From: CAADGU01 sp964467705
Lineage (GTDB): Bacteria; Chloroflexota; Anaerolineae; Promineifilales; Promineifilaceae
Reading direction: 5' to 3'
Length of the DNA stretch: 26,279 nt
Assembly (NCBI GenBank): GCA_964467705.1
Contig: CAYXUZ010000085.1
Coordinates: 1 to 26,279, forward strand
Part shown: positions 15,861 to 24,333 of the stretch, piece after piece
Numbering within the stretch: position 1 is the first letter of the stretch
How the letters are laid out: every line of letters begins with the position of its first letter
Notes under the pieces: model-generated
Databases searched by the model: none
What the model was told of the DNA's origin: nothing
What the model saw: only the letters and a program-made list of their open reading frames with translations
Program-made: the position numbers and the translations under genes

Positions 15861-15963
15861 GTAATCGGTAATCAGTTATCGGTTATCGGTGGAAGAATAG
15901 CAGGGGAGGAGAATGACTGCCCTACCGTTTACCGCTCACTGCCCACCGCTCATTGCTCACTGT
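15861..15963. repeat. Intergenic repeats between trmD and the membrane gene (ATCGGTTATC and ACCGCTCACTG classes)
   Basis: First half (15861-15890): alternating TAATCGGTAATC, AGTTATCGG and TTATCGG units. Second half (15926-15963): ACCGCTCACTG, CCCACCGCTC, ATTGCTCACTG units. The second block runs into trmD and supplies its last codons and stop (DSEQ then TGA). Both look like the simple dispersed repeats often translated as 'QLSVIG' or 'TAHCSL'. Confidence 0.65.
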
Positions 15964-16699
15964 CCGCCGCGAGCTGGCCGAGGAACCACTTATCCTCTTC
16001 AGAGAGTACGGCCGTGAGCAGCAAATCCGGGCGGCGTTCCCAGGTGCGGCGCAGCGCCTCCTGCCGCCGCCAACGCGCAATCTCCCCCGCATGCCCCGAC
16101 CGCAACACCTCCGGCACCTCCCACCCCCGAAAAGTGGCCGGTTTGGTGTAATGCGGCCCTTCCAACAAACCAGTCGCATAACTATCCGTTTCCGCCGCCC
16201 CTTCCGCTCCCAACGCCCCCGGCAGCAGCCGCACCACCGCATCCACCACCACCATCGCCGCCAATTCCCCCCCCGTCAACACATAATCCCCAATCGAAAT
16301 CTCATCCGTCACCAACTGCTGGCGCACCCGCTCATCCACCCCCTCATACCGCCCACAAATTAGCAGCAGCCGTTCCTGCCCGGCCAACTCCTGCGCGATG
16401 GTCTGCGTGAACGGCCGTCCCTGCGGCGTCATCAGGATGATGGGGTGTGCAATCGAAGTATTGCTCATCTCATCATGCAGAATTGACTCTACGGCCGTGA
16501 AAATCGGCTCCGGCTTCAGCACCATCCCCCCGCCACCACCAAACGGTGGCTCATCCGTCACCCGATGTTTGCTACTGGCAAAGTCACGGAGATAGTGCAG
16601 GCGAATATCCACCAGCCCGGCCGTCTGCGCCCGCTGCAAAATGCTGTAATTCAAATAGGTAAACGCCTCCGGCAGAAGTGTGAGAATATCAATGCGCAT
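15950..16699 (-). CDS. trmD: tRNA (guanine-N1)-methyltransferase TrmD
   Basis: A 249-residue SPOUT-class enzyme that methylates G37 of tRNAs with S-adenosylmethionine, preventing +1 frameshifts. Seen: MRIDILTLLPEAF at the N-terminus, RVTDEPPFGGGGGMV at about 46-60, LICGRYEGVDERV, and the trefoil-knot segment DEISIGDYVLTGGELAAM; then GLLEGPHYTKPATFRGWEVP and VLRSGHAGEIARWRR, which are diagnostic for TrmD. The usual partners rpsP, rimM and rplS are absent, so the gene has left its classic operon. AAGGAG, 10-15 nt before the ATG, lies in the last codons of the FG-GAP gene 11 nt upstream. The C-terminal four residues come from an intergenic repeat. Confidence 0.96.
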   Translation of the reverse strand: MRIDILTLLPEAFTYLNYSILQRAQTAGLVDIRLHYLRDFASSKHRVTDEPPFGGGGGMVLKPEPIFTAVESILHDEMSNTSIAHPIILMTPQGRPFTQTIAQELAGQERLLLICGRYEGVDERVRQQLVTDEISIGDYVLTGGELAAMVVVDAVVRLLPGALGAEGAAETDSYATGLLEGPHYTKPATFRGWEVPEVLRSGHAGEIARWRRQEALRRTWERRPDLLLTAVLSEEDKWFLGQLAADSEQ

Positions 16700-16710
16700 G
16701 GAAATGAACT

Positions 16711-19700
16711 CTACTCCTTAACAACAATCGGTAAATAAATTGTATCCGGTGGCGGGTTTACGCCAATTGCCAGCGCCCACTCATCAAATGTCAGCCCCAC
16801 AAAATCTTGCAGATCGTTGTACTGTGCCAGTTCGGTGTTGATCACGGCCGTCAACTCTGGGCTGCTAGCTGCCGCCAATTGTTGCCACACATTGAGCGCA
16901 TCATCCACCATTTCCTGGGTGACGATCACCTCATGCCCGTGTCCCGTCACCAATGCTTCCAGGCCGGGCAAGAAGTTTTGCAGCGTACCAAAAGCATCCC
17001 AGAGCAAGCCGGGATCGTTTAGACCTAGTTGACCCATTTCAGAGCCATGTTGTATATAAAGGTCAATGTAATGCTGCCCGCCCGTGGTATCGTTAAACAA
17101 GTGCATCATGCCGCCAAAGATACCGGCATCGGTAAGCGATTCAGCCTGATTGAGCAGGGTGACGGGAAAAGCGGATCGAGAAGTGGTAAGCAAATTGATT
17201 TGGTCACCGGGCGATAGGTCTTCAGCGCACGGGTCCAATGGATTGTAACCAGCATAGCCAGGGGGCACCGACGGGTCAACGCTGTTGACGTTGAGGGAGG
17301 CTGTGCGAAAAGCGTATTGCAAACCGCCGTCACTGTTGGTATATGCCAGATGCAGGCGCGTGTCGCGGGCCAGAGAAACATCGTTCACGGCCGTCGCGCC
17401 ACTCACCACAACCTCAATTTGCCAGAGACCATTGCGTAGAACAGCCACATTCAAGGCGCCACTGCTGGTATAGCTGATGCGGGCAAAGTGGCGGGAGTCG
17501 AGGCCAAGTTCCAGAGCCAGACTGGTGACACCCCCTGCATCGGCAACGGCCGTGTGAATCTGCCAGCCCACAGTTGTTTTGTAAGCCAGACGGATTGCGT
17601 CGTTTGTTTCATCGTAGTAAGCCACCACCGGTATCTTCTCTGTCCAGTCTGTTTGTACGTCACTAAGGCGGCCCACATTCACCGACAGGCCATCCACACG
17701 TTCATCCGTCCAGGTGGCGGTTGAGGCCGTCCAGCGAGCCAGGCGCAGGTCGCCGCTGACACCATCATAATAACTGACGCCCATGCCTCCAGGCAAAACA
17801 GTCAGCGCCAGCGGCCCGCTGTTACTGTTCAGAGCAGGCCCGGCGTTGTTGGGGAAGATGTCCCAGAGGACAGAATTGAGAACCGGTCGCGCCAGTTTCA
17901 CGCGCAAAGAAGTGTCATCCCAATAGGCGATCCAGGGTGAACCATCTGCATTACCCGCCAACACCAGGTCATTGTAACGGCCGACATCACCGGCTTCATC
18001 TACCACCTCTGCCGTCCAGGCTGTGCCGTTCCAATAGCTGTAGAGCAGCCGCTGGTTGTCGGCGTCATAATAACTGACGTGTTCATATTGTGGCCCGGCC
18101 GCGACAGCCAGATCAGTAACTGGTTCGCTGACAAAGTCGAGCGGGTTCAATGTCCAGGGTTCGTTCCAGGTTGCCAGGTTCACCTGGCCGCTGTCCGGTT
18201 TGTAATAGCCTATTGTGGGCACGCTATTGGCTACGGCGATGGATGGTATTTCGACGGTCCCCGTTTCCGGCATGGTGTGAATCTGATAGTTATTCGTCCA
18301 GGTCACGTAGCGCAGGTCTTCGTAGCCGGGGGTGTAGTAGGCGGCGTGGAGGTGATCAGCCGGATCAAGAGCCATTGCCGCCAGCCGTTCGCGGAAAAGG
18401 GTCGTTTCCTCGCCGCCGTCGAGCGTTTCCGTCTGCCAGGTTGCTCCATCCCAAGTGGTATGCTGTAGCCGATAGGCATCTTCGGTGATGTCGGAGAGGT
18501 AATAAAAGAGATGGGGGTTAGCGGCCGAGTCTACGTCTACGGTTATATCCAGGGCTTCCAGTTGCAGGCTTAGGGTGGTCGCAGTTTGGGTTTGCCAGGA
18601 TGCGCCATTCCAATAGGTATATTTGACGAGATCACTGGTGATGCCGAAATGATCCAGGACATAGCCAATGTGGGGGTTGCCACCGGTGTCTAGGGCGAGG
18701 GAAGTTAGAAAGACACCGGCATCCTGAATTTTGCCGTCAAGGATTTCAATTTGCCAGGTCGAGCCATTCCAGACGGCATATTTCAAAACGTAGGTGTCCA
18801 ATTCCTCTCGAAAGGCATAGCTAAGATGGGGCATGCCAGAACTATCTACGGCGAGGGCACTATCGTATACCAGCCCATTCTCCACTGTCTGAATTTGCCA
18901 GGCTGCACCATTCCAATGGGCGTACTTTAAGAGTTCGGGTTCGGGCGAGCTGTTGCTGAAGCTGTTGTAGCTGATGTGGGCGTGGTTGTTGGCATCGAGG
19001 GCCAACGAGCCGAGGGCTATTGTCTGGGGGAAACCCACCTGCTCTATATCCTGCACTTGCCAGGTTGTGCCGTTCCAGGTGGCGTAACGAAGCAGGTCGC
19101 CCTGCCCGTTGATATAAGCGATGTGGGGGTTGCCGTTGCTGTCGAGGGCAACGGCCGTTTCACTGACACTATTGGCGACAACTTCATTATGCCAGCGAAT
19201 GCCATCCCAACGGGCATAATGGAGGTAAGAAACATCGCCGTCCGTGCCTTGATAGAGACGGCCGTAACTGATATGCGGAAAGCCATTGGCATCTATTGCC
19301 AGGGATGGTGAATAACCGGCATCACCCCGCGCATCCAAAAGCTGCACTTGCCAGCCGGCTTCGTTAGGAATGACAGTAGGTGAACTCTGATTGATCCAGA
19401 CGCGATCATCGGCCGTTGTCGCCTCAAACAGGTCAGGTGCGTTATCGCCGTTCAGATCGGCCAGCCCCAACCCCCGGTTCCAATATAAGCCCAATTCATC
19501 GCCAAATTCCTGGGTGACAGTAAAGGTACGGCCGCCTTCATTCAGCCAGACACGGTTGGGTTCGGCGCTGATATTGCCAACAACGGCATCCATAAGCGCG
19601 TCGCCGTTCACGTCGGCGAGAGCCAGCGCCCAACTGCTGTCATTCAACGGCAGCGGAGCGGTGGTAGTGAAGAGGCGTCCCCCTTCGTTCCAGTAGATTT

Positions 19701-20553
19701 GCTCCTGACCGTAGCCAGCCAGGAAGATGTCAGGTTGGGTGTCGCCATCCAGGTTGGCAACGGCCGTGCCTTTCACCAACCCACCCATTGGCAGTAGGTC
19801 GCCGGGCGTAAATGTGCCGGGGCCGGGCGTCCAGTCGCCATTGTTCCAATAAATCTGGCTGCTGCTGCCAACGGCCGCATCGGTCACTACCACATCCAGC
19901 CAACTATCGCCGTCCAGGTCGGCCAGTGCCGCCGATTCGCTGAAGAGAAATGGCAGCGATGGGCCGGCGGTAAAGGTAGCGTTGCCATTATTTAGCCAGA
20001 CCTGGTTACTATTCCCCACTACCAGGGCATCCAGGTCAGTGTCGTTATCTATATCTCCCAACGCTACCCCATACTCACTGAAGCTGCCCAACGAGCCGCC
20101 AGCCGCAAACTCGCCTTCATTGCCCCCCTGAGCACCGCCCTGGTTTAGCCAGACCTCGGCGCTGATGGGAGAATCTGTGGCGGTGATAGCGTCCAGGTCG
20201 CCGTCATCATCCAGGTCGCCCAGGGCTACAGCATGGCCATCGGCCGTGCCTACCTGCGGCCCGCTACTGAAAACACCGTCGCCGTCGTTGAACCAGGTCT
20301 GGTTGCCTTCACCGGGGCTAAAATCATTGGCGACAAAAGCGTCCATATCACCATCGCCGTCCAGGTCACCCAAAGCGACGCCGTTGCCCGTCTCGCCGCC
20401 TAATGACTGGCCACTGTTGATAAAGATCGCGCCCTGAGAAATAACAATATGATTTTGAACGTGTGGTGATGACCAGGACGATGACTCGCTAAAGAGGAAC
20501 AGGATCGTAAAGAGGGGAAGTGTACAAATGAGAAGTGTCTTCAAGCGAAACAT
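16711..20553 (-). CDS. Large secreted FG-GAP/VCBS repeat protein
   Basis: About 1280 residues. ATG 20553 with GGAGG 7 nt upstream begins MFRLKTLLICTLPLFTILFL, a good signal peptide; an in-frame ATG at 20577 adds eight residues that spoil it. Residues about 45-390 are seven FG-GAP-type repeats with calcium-loop cores (VALGDLDGDGDMDAFVAND, VALGDLDDDGDLDAITATD, VALGDIDNDTDLDALVVGN and others), likely a beta-propeller. From about 395 to 1120 a second repeat recurs (Y..WNG..W....ld...........LA.D..G.PHI.Y), also propeller-like. The C-terminus ends ...PPDTIYLPIVVKE, without LPXTG or a membrane helix. Probably an extracellular adhesive or binding protein; no enzyme motif seen. Confidence 0.85.
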   Translation of the reverse strand: MFRLKTLLICTLPLFTILFLFSESSSWSSPHVQNHIVISQGAIFINSGQSLGGETGNGVALGDLDGDGDMDAFVANDFSPGEGNQTWFNDGDGVFSSGPQVGTADGHAVALGDLDDDGDLDAITATDSPISAEVWLNQGGAQGGNEGEFAAGGSLGSFSEYGVALGDIDNDTDLDALVVGNSNQVWLNNGNATFTAGPSLPFLFSESAALADLDGDSWLDVVVTDAAVGSSSQIYWNNGDWTPGPGTFTPGDLLPMGGLVKGTAVANLDGDTQPDIFLAGYGQEQIYWNEGGRLFTTTAPLPLNDSSWALALADVNGDALMDAVVGNISAEPNRVWLNEGGRTFTVTQEFGDELGLYWNRGLGLADLNGDNAPDLFEATTADDRVWINQSSPTVIPNEAGWQVQLLDARGDAGYSPSLAIDANGFPHISYGRLYQGTDGDVSYLHYARWDGIRWHNEVVANSVSETAVALDSNGNPHIAYINGQGDLLRYATWNGTTWQVQDIEQVGFPQTIALGSLALDANNHAHISYNSFSNSSPEPELLKYAHWNGAAWQIQTVENGLVYDSALAVDSSGMPHLSYAFREELDTYVLKYAVWNGSTWQIEILDGKIQDAGVFLTSLALDTGGNPHIGYVLDHFGITSDLVKYTYWNGASWQTQTATTLSLQLEALDITVDVDSAANPHLFYYLSDITEDAYRLQHTTWDGATWQTETLDGGEETTLFRERLAAMALDPADHLHAAYYTPGYEDLRYVTWTNNYQIHTMPETGTVEIPSIAVANSVPTIGYYKPDSGQVNLATWNEPWTLNPLDFVSEPVTDLAVAAGPQYEHVSYYDADNQRLLYSYWNGTAWTAEVVDEAGDVGRYNDLVLAGNADGSPWIAYWDDTSLRVKLARPVLNSVLWDIFPNNAGPALNSNSGPLALTVLPGGMGVSYYDGVSGDLRLARWTASTATWTDERVDGLSVNVGRLSDVQTDWTEKIPVVAYYDETNDAIRLAYKTTVGWQIHTAVADAGGVTSLALELGLDSRHFARISYTSSGALNVAVLRNGLWQIEVVVSGATAVNDVSLARDTRLHLAYTNSDGGLQYAFRTASLNVNSVDPSVPPGYAGYNPLDPCAEDLSPGDQINLLTTSRSAFPVTLLNQAESLTDAGIFGGMMHLFNDTTGGQHYIDLYIQHGSEMGQLGLNDPGLLWDAFGTLQNFLPGLEALVTGHGHEVIVTQEMVDDALNVWQQLAAASSPELTAVINTELAQYNDLQDFVGLTFDEWALAIGVNPPPDTIYLPIVVKE

Positions 20554-20660
20554 AGTAGCCTCCGAACGCCCGGCCATTGGTTTATGGGCCAGGTGTTAGT
20601 TATTTGCTATCATGTTGCTGCGTTGAAAGATCAGTGGGCTATCTGCCAGGTTGCTGCGGC

Positions 20661-20666
20661 ATTATA
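20661..20666 (-). promoter_or_regulatory. Possible -10 box for the FG-GAP gene
   Basis: A perfect TATAAT on the minus strand, about 108 nt before ATG 20553; no convincing -35. The rest of 20578-20738 shows only a small inverted repeat (20729-20744) overlapping the amine oxidase stop. Confidence 0.3.
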
Positions 20667-20738
20667 ACATAGACGCCTGGCCGGTATTGGTTGTTTAGGG
20701 AAGTGGGGTATGGTACAAATTAGTGATTGGATAACCAA

Positions 20739-22112
20739 TTATCCACATGATCCCTGTTCCTGTATGCATTGGGCCACACGCTGGCCGCTTTCGACAGCCC
20801 CTTCCATATACCCCTGATGTACGGCCGTATGCTCCCCGGCCACATAAACCCGGCCAAACGGCTCACGAAGGGTTTGCCAATGGNNNNNNNNNNCTCCTGG
20901 TTTGAACAAGGTGTAGCCGCCCTGGCTAAAGGGTTCATTCAACCAGGCTATCGTCTGTGTATGGCTCACCAGCGCGGCCGAACCAGGAAAGAGCTGATCG
21001 AGTTGGCTTACGGCCGTAGCCACCCGCTCCTCCTCATGCATTGCTGAAAAATCCGCGCCCGCTTTTGCCCCCGTATACACCGTCAGGATGCCACCCACGC
21101 CAGGCTGGGCCATCGTCGGCTGCCAGACGCAGGTGATGGGCAGGTCGGTCAGCAGGCTGCCGCGCCAGCGCCAATCCTCCCAAAACCGCCGCCGATACTG
21201 AATGATCACTTTGGTGACGGGGCCACAGTTCAGGCTATTGAAAGCTGACTGGTGCGCGGCGGGCAACGGCGGGTTAAAGCTGATTTGCCGGGCCGGGCCA
21301 GGCGGCACGGCCAGTACCACGTAGTCACTTTCTACTGTGTGTGTTTGCCCATGTTGGTGAAAGGTAACGCATGTGCCAGATTCGTTTTGCTGCACGGCCG
21401 TGACCACCGCCGCCAACCGCACATCCGGCAGCTCCGCCACCATCAGCCGGGGAATCTGATCCACGCCACCGCGCACCCGGAAACTGGCCCCTTCATCCTC
21501 CGGGTCGCTGTAATACAGCGCGCCCCAGCGGGCCAATTCCAGCAGCGAAAGCTGCTCCGGTTCGGCCAGGTATTCAGAGCGCAGCCGGGCGGTGATGGAC
21601 TGTTTGGCGAAGGGGTGCAGCGGCAGCCCGGTCAGCCAGTCGGCGGCCGATTGGCGATCCAGTTCCGCCGCACGAGGGGCGGTGAGAGGGTGGGTGGCGT
21701 CGGGCACGGCCGTGCCCAATTTGGCCAACTCCTGCCATACCTGTTCAATTTCCGCCGCCAGATCAAAACCCCACAAGGCCACATCATCCGCTTCACCGAA
21801 TTTACCCTCCAGGGCCAACCGGCGCGTCCATTCCTCCATGCCGCGCACGGGATCAAGCGAAAGGCCATACTCCTTTACCAGGGCCAGCATACGGCCGTGA
21901 ATATCTTCAACAAACTCACCGCCCGCCTCGGCGTACTGCCCGTCGGCAAAACCGTCACGCAAAGTGTAGGCCCGCCCACCCACACGCGACCGTGCTTCCA
22001 ACACGGTCGTCTGCCACCCGGCGCGATGCAATTCTCGCGCCGCCGCCAGCCCGGCCAGCCCCGCACCGACAATGGTGATGTGATTTTTGTGTGTCATAGG
22101 AAGAGGGGACAT
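20739..22112 (-). CDS. Flavin-containing amine oxidase (monoamine oxidase-like), with short gap
   Basis: About 457 residues as drawn. The dinucleotide-binding motif HITIVGAGLAGLAAARELH with LEARSRVGGRAYT binds FAD; the C-terminal GRVYVAGEHTAVHQGYMEGA segment completes the FAD site of the amine oxidase (PF01593) family, which oxidises amines to imines and then aldehydes with H2O2 release. The Ns at 20884-20893 fall between YTLFKPG and HWQTLREPFG; here 10 nt keeps the frame and the family spacing, so the gap size is about right. ATG 22112 lies inside a dispersed palindrome; ATG 22097 (MTHKNHITIVG) is the likelier start. The substrate is not known. Confidence 0.88.
   Translation of the reverse strand: MSPLPMTHKNHITIVGAGLAGLAAARELHRAGWQTTVLEARSRVGGRAYTLRDGFADGQYAEAGGEFVEDIHGRMLALVKEYGLSLDPVRGMEEWTRRLALEGKFGEADDVALWGFDLAAEIEQVWQELAKLGTAVPDATHPLTAPRAAELDRQSAADWLTGLPLHPFAKQSITARLRSEYLAEPEQLSLLELARWGALYYSDPEDEGASFRVRGGVDQIPRLMVAELPDVRLAAVVTAVQQNESGTCVTFHQHGQTHTVESDYVVLAVPPGPARQISFNPPLPAAHQSAFNSLNCGPVTKVIIQYRRRFWEDWRWRGSLLTDLPITCVWQPTMAQPGVGGILTVYTGAKAGADFSAMHEEERVATAVSQLDQLFPGSAALVSHTQTIAWLNEPFSQGGYTLFKPGXXXXHWQTLREPFGRVYVAGEHTAVHQGYMEGAVESGQRVAQCIQEQGSCG
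20884..20893. other. Assembly gap (10 N)
   Basis: Ten Ns near the C-terminus of the amine oxidase. A length of 10 (or any length of the form 3n+1) keeps the reading frame. Confidence 0.98.
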
Positions 22113-22153
22113 CCGATTTCTAAAGTAACCTGTGGTTGCCGAAATCGGATGTC
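22108..22153. repeat. Dispersed palindrome GACATCCGATTTC, copy 1 (20-nt loop)
   Basis: Arms 22108-22120 and 22141-22153 are perfect 13-bp complements around a 20-nt centre, between the M20 peptidase stop and the amine oxidase start. The same arm sequence forms copy 2 at 23545-23579. Confidence 0.85.
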
Positions 22154-22160
22154 TGGAGGA

Positions 22161-23525
22161 CTAACGTCCGAACCGCTCAATAATCCGGGCTGTGTGCTTC
22201 GTGCCCAGGATGAAATTTTCCAGGCTCATGTTTTCGTTGGGGGCGTGGACGTTGCTGCCGGGGTAGCCGACGCCTGCCGAGACCAACGGTAGGCCCAACG
22301 TATGGATAAAAGGATAGTTGGGGCCGCTGCCGCCGATGATGGGTTCGATGATGGGATCACGGCCGTACACTTCTACGGCCGTCTCGTTGGCAATGTGTAC
22401 AAATGGATCATCCGGGTCTACTTTGGCCGGACGGCCGCCGCCCAGAAATTGGATGTGTACATCCTGGAAACCGTGCGCGTCCAGGTGCGCCCGCAATTTG
22501 CTCAACACTTCCTGCGGTGTCTGGTTAGGGACCAGGCGGAAATCTACTTTGGCGCTGGCTTTGGCGGGCAGTACGGTTTTGGAACCGGCCCCCTGGTAGC
22601 CGGAAGTGAGGCCACAAATGGTGCAGGTGGGTTCAAACACGGCCGTGCGTTGCAACGGCAGCCCGCCTTCAATGCCCAACAAAAATTCATCCAGGCCATA
22701 CATCTCTTTCAGGTTGTGCGCTTCCTCCGGCAGCCGCGCCAGCAGTTCCAGATCACGCGGGCTGGGTGGCAGCACATTCTCGTAAAAGCCGGGGATGAGA
22801 ACGCGCTCGAAGCGGTCTTTGAGCGTACTAAGCGCCCAGGTAAGTCGCCAGGCGGCGTTGGGGAAGATGGAGCCGCCCAACCCGGAATGGGCGTCCCGGC
22901 TGAGGGATTGCACGGAGAGTTCCACGTAACAGATGCCGCGCATACCGAGGGCTTGCCGGGGACGGCCGTCATAATCTACCCCGCCAAACTCCCAAATGCA
23001 GGCATCGGCCGCCAGCAATTCTTGATGCTTTTCCACAAAAGCGGGCATATTAGGGCTGCCAATCTCCTCTTCACCTTCGATGATGAACTTGACGCGACAG
23101 GGCAACTCGCCCAGTGCGTCGCGCACGGCCGCCAACGCCGCCAACCGGCAGATGATGTGCCCCTTGTCATCACTGACGCCGCGGGCGTAGAGGATGCCGT
23201 CTCGCTCCGTTAGCGTAAACGGGTCAGAGTCCCACAGGTCGAGCGGATCGGGCGGCTGCACGTCGTAATGCAGATAGAAAAGCAAGGTCTTGTCGTTTGT
23301 GCCCGCGCCTTCGCCCACCACCACCGGGTAGCCATCAGAGGGTAGCACCTCGGACGTGTATCCCTGTTCACGCAGCATGGTTGCCACCAGGTGGGCACAT
23401 TCGTCAATGCCAAAATTTTGGGCGGAAACGCTGGGCTGGGCACACAGCCGGGCCAGTTCTTTTATCCAGTAATCCAGGTTTTGCTCAATGTGAGCGTCTA
23501 TTTTTTGCAAAGTGTGGTTGGTCAT
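22161..23525 (-). CDS. M20-family metallo-dipeptidase
   Basis: A 454-residue zinc peptidase of the M20 (ArgE/DapE/CNDP) family that cleaves dipeptides or N-acyl amino acids in the cytoplasm. Metal ligands expected for the family are visible: His86 with Asp88 (LHYDVQP), Asp119/Asp120 (GVSDDKGH), Glu152-Glu153 as catalytic base and ligand (IEGEEEIGSP), Asp in FGGVDYDG, and a C-terminal His (NVHAPNE). The lid domain contains RDAHSGLGG. Length and order match M20 dipeptidases of about 450 residues. GAGGA is 7 nt before ATG 23525. The gene is bracketed by two copies of the same palindromic repeat. No signal peptide. Confidence 0.92.
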   Translation of the reverse strand: MTNHTLQKIDAHIEQNLDYWIKELARLCAQPSVSAQNFGIDECAHLVATMLREQGYTSEVLPSDGYPVVVGEGAGTNDKTLLFYLHYDVQPPDPLDLWDSDPFTLTERDGILYARGVSDDKGHIICRLAALAAVRDALGELPCRVKFIIEGEEEIGSPNMPAFVEKHQELLAADACIWEFGGVDYDGRPRQALGMRGICYVELSVQSLSRDAHSGLGGSIFPNAAWRLTWALSTLKDRFERVLIPGFYENVLPPSPRDLELLARLPEEAHNLKEMYGLDEFLLGIEGGLPLQRTAVFEPTCTICGLTSGYQGAGSKTVLPAKASAKVDFRLVPNQTPQEVLSKLRAHLDAHGFQDVHIQFLGGGRPAKVDPDDPFVHIANETAVEVYGRDPIIEPIIGGSGPNYPFIHTLGLPLVSAGVGYPGSNVHAPNENMSLENFILGTKHTARIIERFGR

Positions 23526-23544
23526 AATTCCTCATGGGCCACGT

Positions 23545-23579
23545 CAGACATCCGATTTCTCCGAGAAATCGGATGTCTG
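23545..23579. repeat. Dispersed palindrome CAGACATCCGATTTCT, copy 2 (3-nt loop)
   Basis: Arms 23545-23560 and 23564-23579 form a 16-bp perfect stem. The arms contain the 13 bp of copy 1. No T-run follows on either strand, so it is not a standard terminator. Confidence 0.88.
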
Positions 23580-23584
23580 GTAGC

Positions 23585-23612
23585 AACTAATCTCCCAATC
23601 TCCCATTCTCCA
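23585..23612. repeat. AATCTCCC direct repeat
   Basis: Units TAATCTCCC, AATCTCCC and ATTCTCC in a row; the same family as the 12652-12690 inverted repeat. The phosphatase stop codon lies inside it. Confidence 0.6.
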
Positions 23613-24210
23613 AATGACTTGTATCATTCAATCGCGTCAGATACGCGCCGTGATCGGTAACTTCGATGACGCTGAGACCGGTATTGCCGCGCAGGGAGAA
23701 ACGGCCGTACTCCGTCCCATTTAGCCCAATCACCTCACGGATTAGCGTGTGTAAGGTGCCGCCATGAGACACAACAGCCACCATCTGGCCTTTATAGGCG
23801 GTTACAACCTTTTCATAAGCGGTCAGGGCACGGGCGCGCAGTTCGGGAAATGCTTCCCCGTTGGGCGGGTCAATCAGGCCACGCGGCGAAGTGGCCCACA
23901 GTTCCGGGAAACGGGCTTTGACTTCTTCGGTGGTCATCCCACTAAAGTCGCCGACGTGCCGTTCCCGCCAGAGCGGGTCGAGGACGGGTTGCAGGTTGTG
24001 AGGGGCGGCAAGAGCGACGGCCGTTTGCGCACATCGCTGCAAATCACTGCTGACAATGGCATTTATAGGCCAGCTTGCCAGACGGTTTGCCAGGGCGGCT
24101 GCCTGTTGTAAGCCCGTTTCATTGAGCGGGATGTCGGCGTGGCCTTGCCAGCGCTGGGCGGCGTTCCAGTCGGTCACGCCATGTCGAATCAGAAGTAGAG
24201 TGGTGGTCAT
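23587..24210 (-). CDS. Histidine phosphatase family protein (phosphoglycerate mutase-like)
   Basis: A 207-residue enzyme of the branch that uses a phosphohistidine. Catalytic residues are all visible: RHG at 9-11 (LLIRHGVTDWN), Arg59 in SSDLQRCAQTA, Glu83 in WRERHVGDFSG, and His149 in VVSHGGTLH. Members include cofactor-dependent phosphoglycerate mutase, CobC and broad phosphatases; the length and the short insert after the first motif favour a small-molecule phosphatase over glycolytic mutase. AAAGG lies before ATG 24210. The last residues (NGRLGD) are encoded by the AATCTCCC repeat, so the natural C-terminus may have been shifted. Confidence 0.9.
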   Translation of the reverse strand: MTTTLLLIRHGVTDWNAAQRWQGHADIPLNETGLQQAAALANRLASWPINAIVSSDLQRCAQTAVALAAPHNLQPVLDPLWRERHVGDFSGMTTEEVKARFPELWATSPRGLIDPPNGEAFPELRARALTAYEKVVTAYKGQMVAVVSHGGTLHTLIREVIGLNGTEYGRFSLRGNTGLSVIEVTDHGAYLTRLNDTSHLENGRLGD

Positions 24211-24235
24211 GTTATACCTTTGAAAGTGGGTTTAA

Positions 24236-24260
24236 CGCGGAGACGCTGAGGCGCAGAGGG
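24236..24260. repeat. GCGCAGAGGG-type intergenic repeat, copy 2
   Basis: CGCGGAGACGCTGAGGCGCAGAGGG-like stretch between the phosphatase and the methyltransferase; shares its end with 10296-10320. Confidence 0.6.
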
Positions 24261-24333
24261 AAATTGCACCCTTAACGATATATCCGCGAACGAGCGGGAA
24301 TTGTACGCAATTGGGGATAGGGGAACAACCGCT

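Noticed and set aside
21252..22292. 346-codon open frame on the plus strand
   Set aside because: It is antisense to the amine oxidase, with no family pattern and Arg/Gly/Pro-rich translation typical of GC-rich shadow frames.
22302..23213. 303-codon plus-strand open frame
   Set aside because: It is antisense to the M20 peptidase, whose catalytic motifs are all intact on the minus strand.
23545..23579. Palindrome as the terminator of the phosphatase or the peptidase
   Set aside because: There is no T-run on either side; it lies upstream of the M20 start and downstream of the phosphatase stop, and its arms recur at 22108, so a repeat element fits better.
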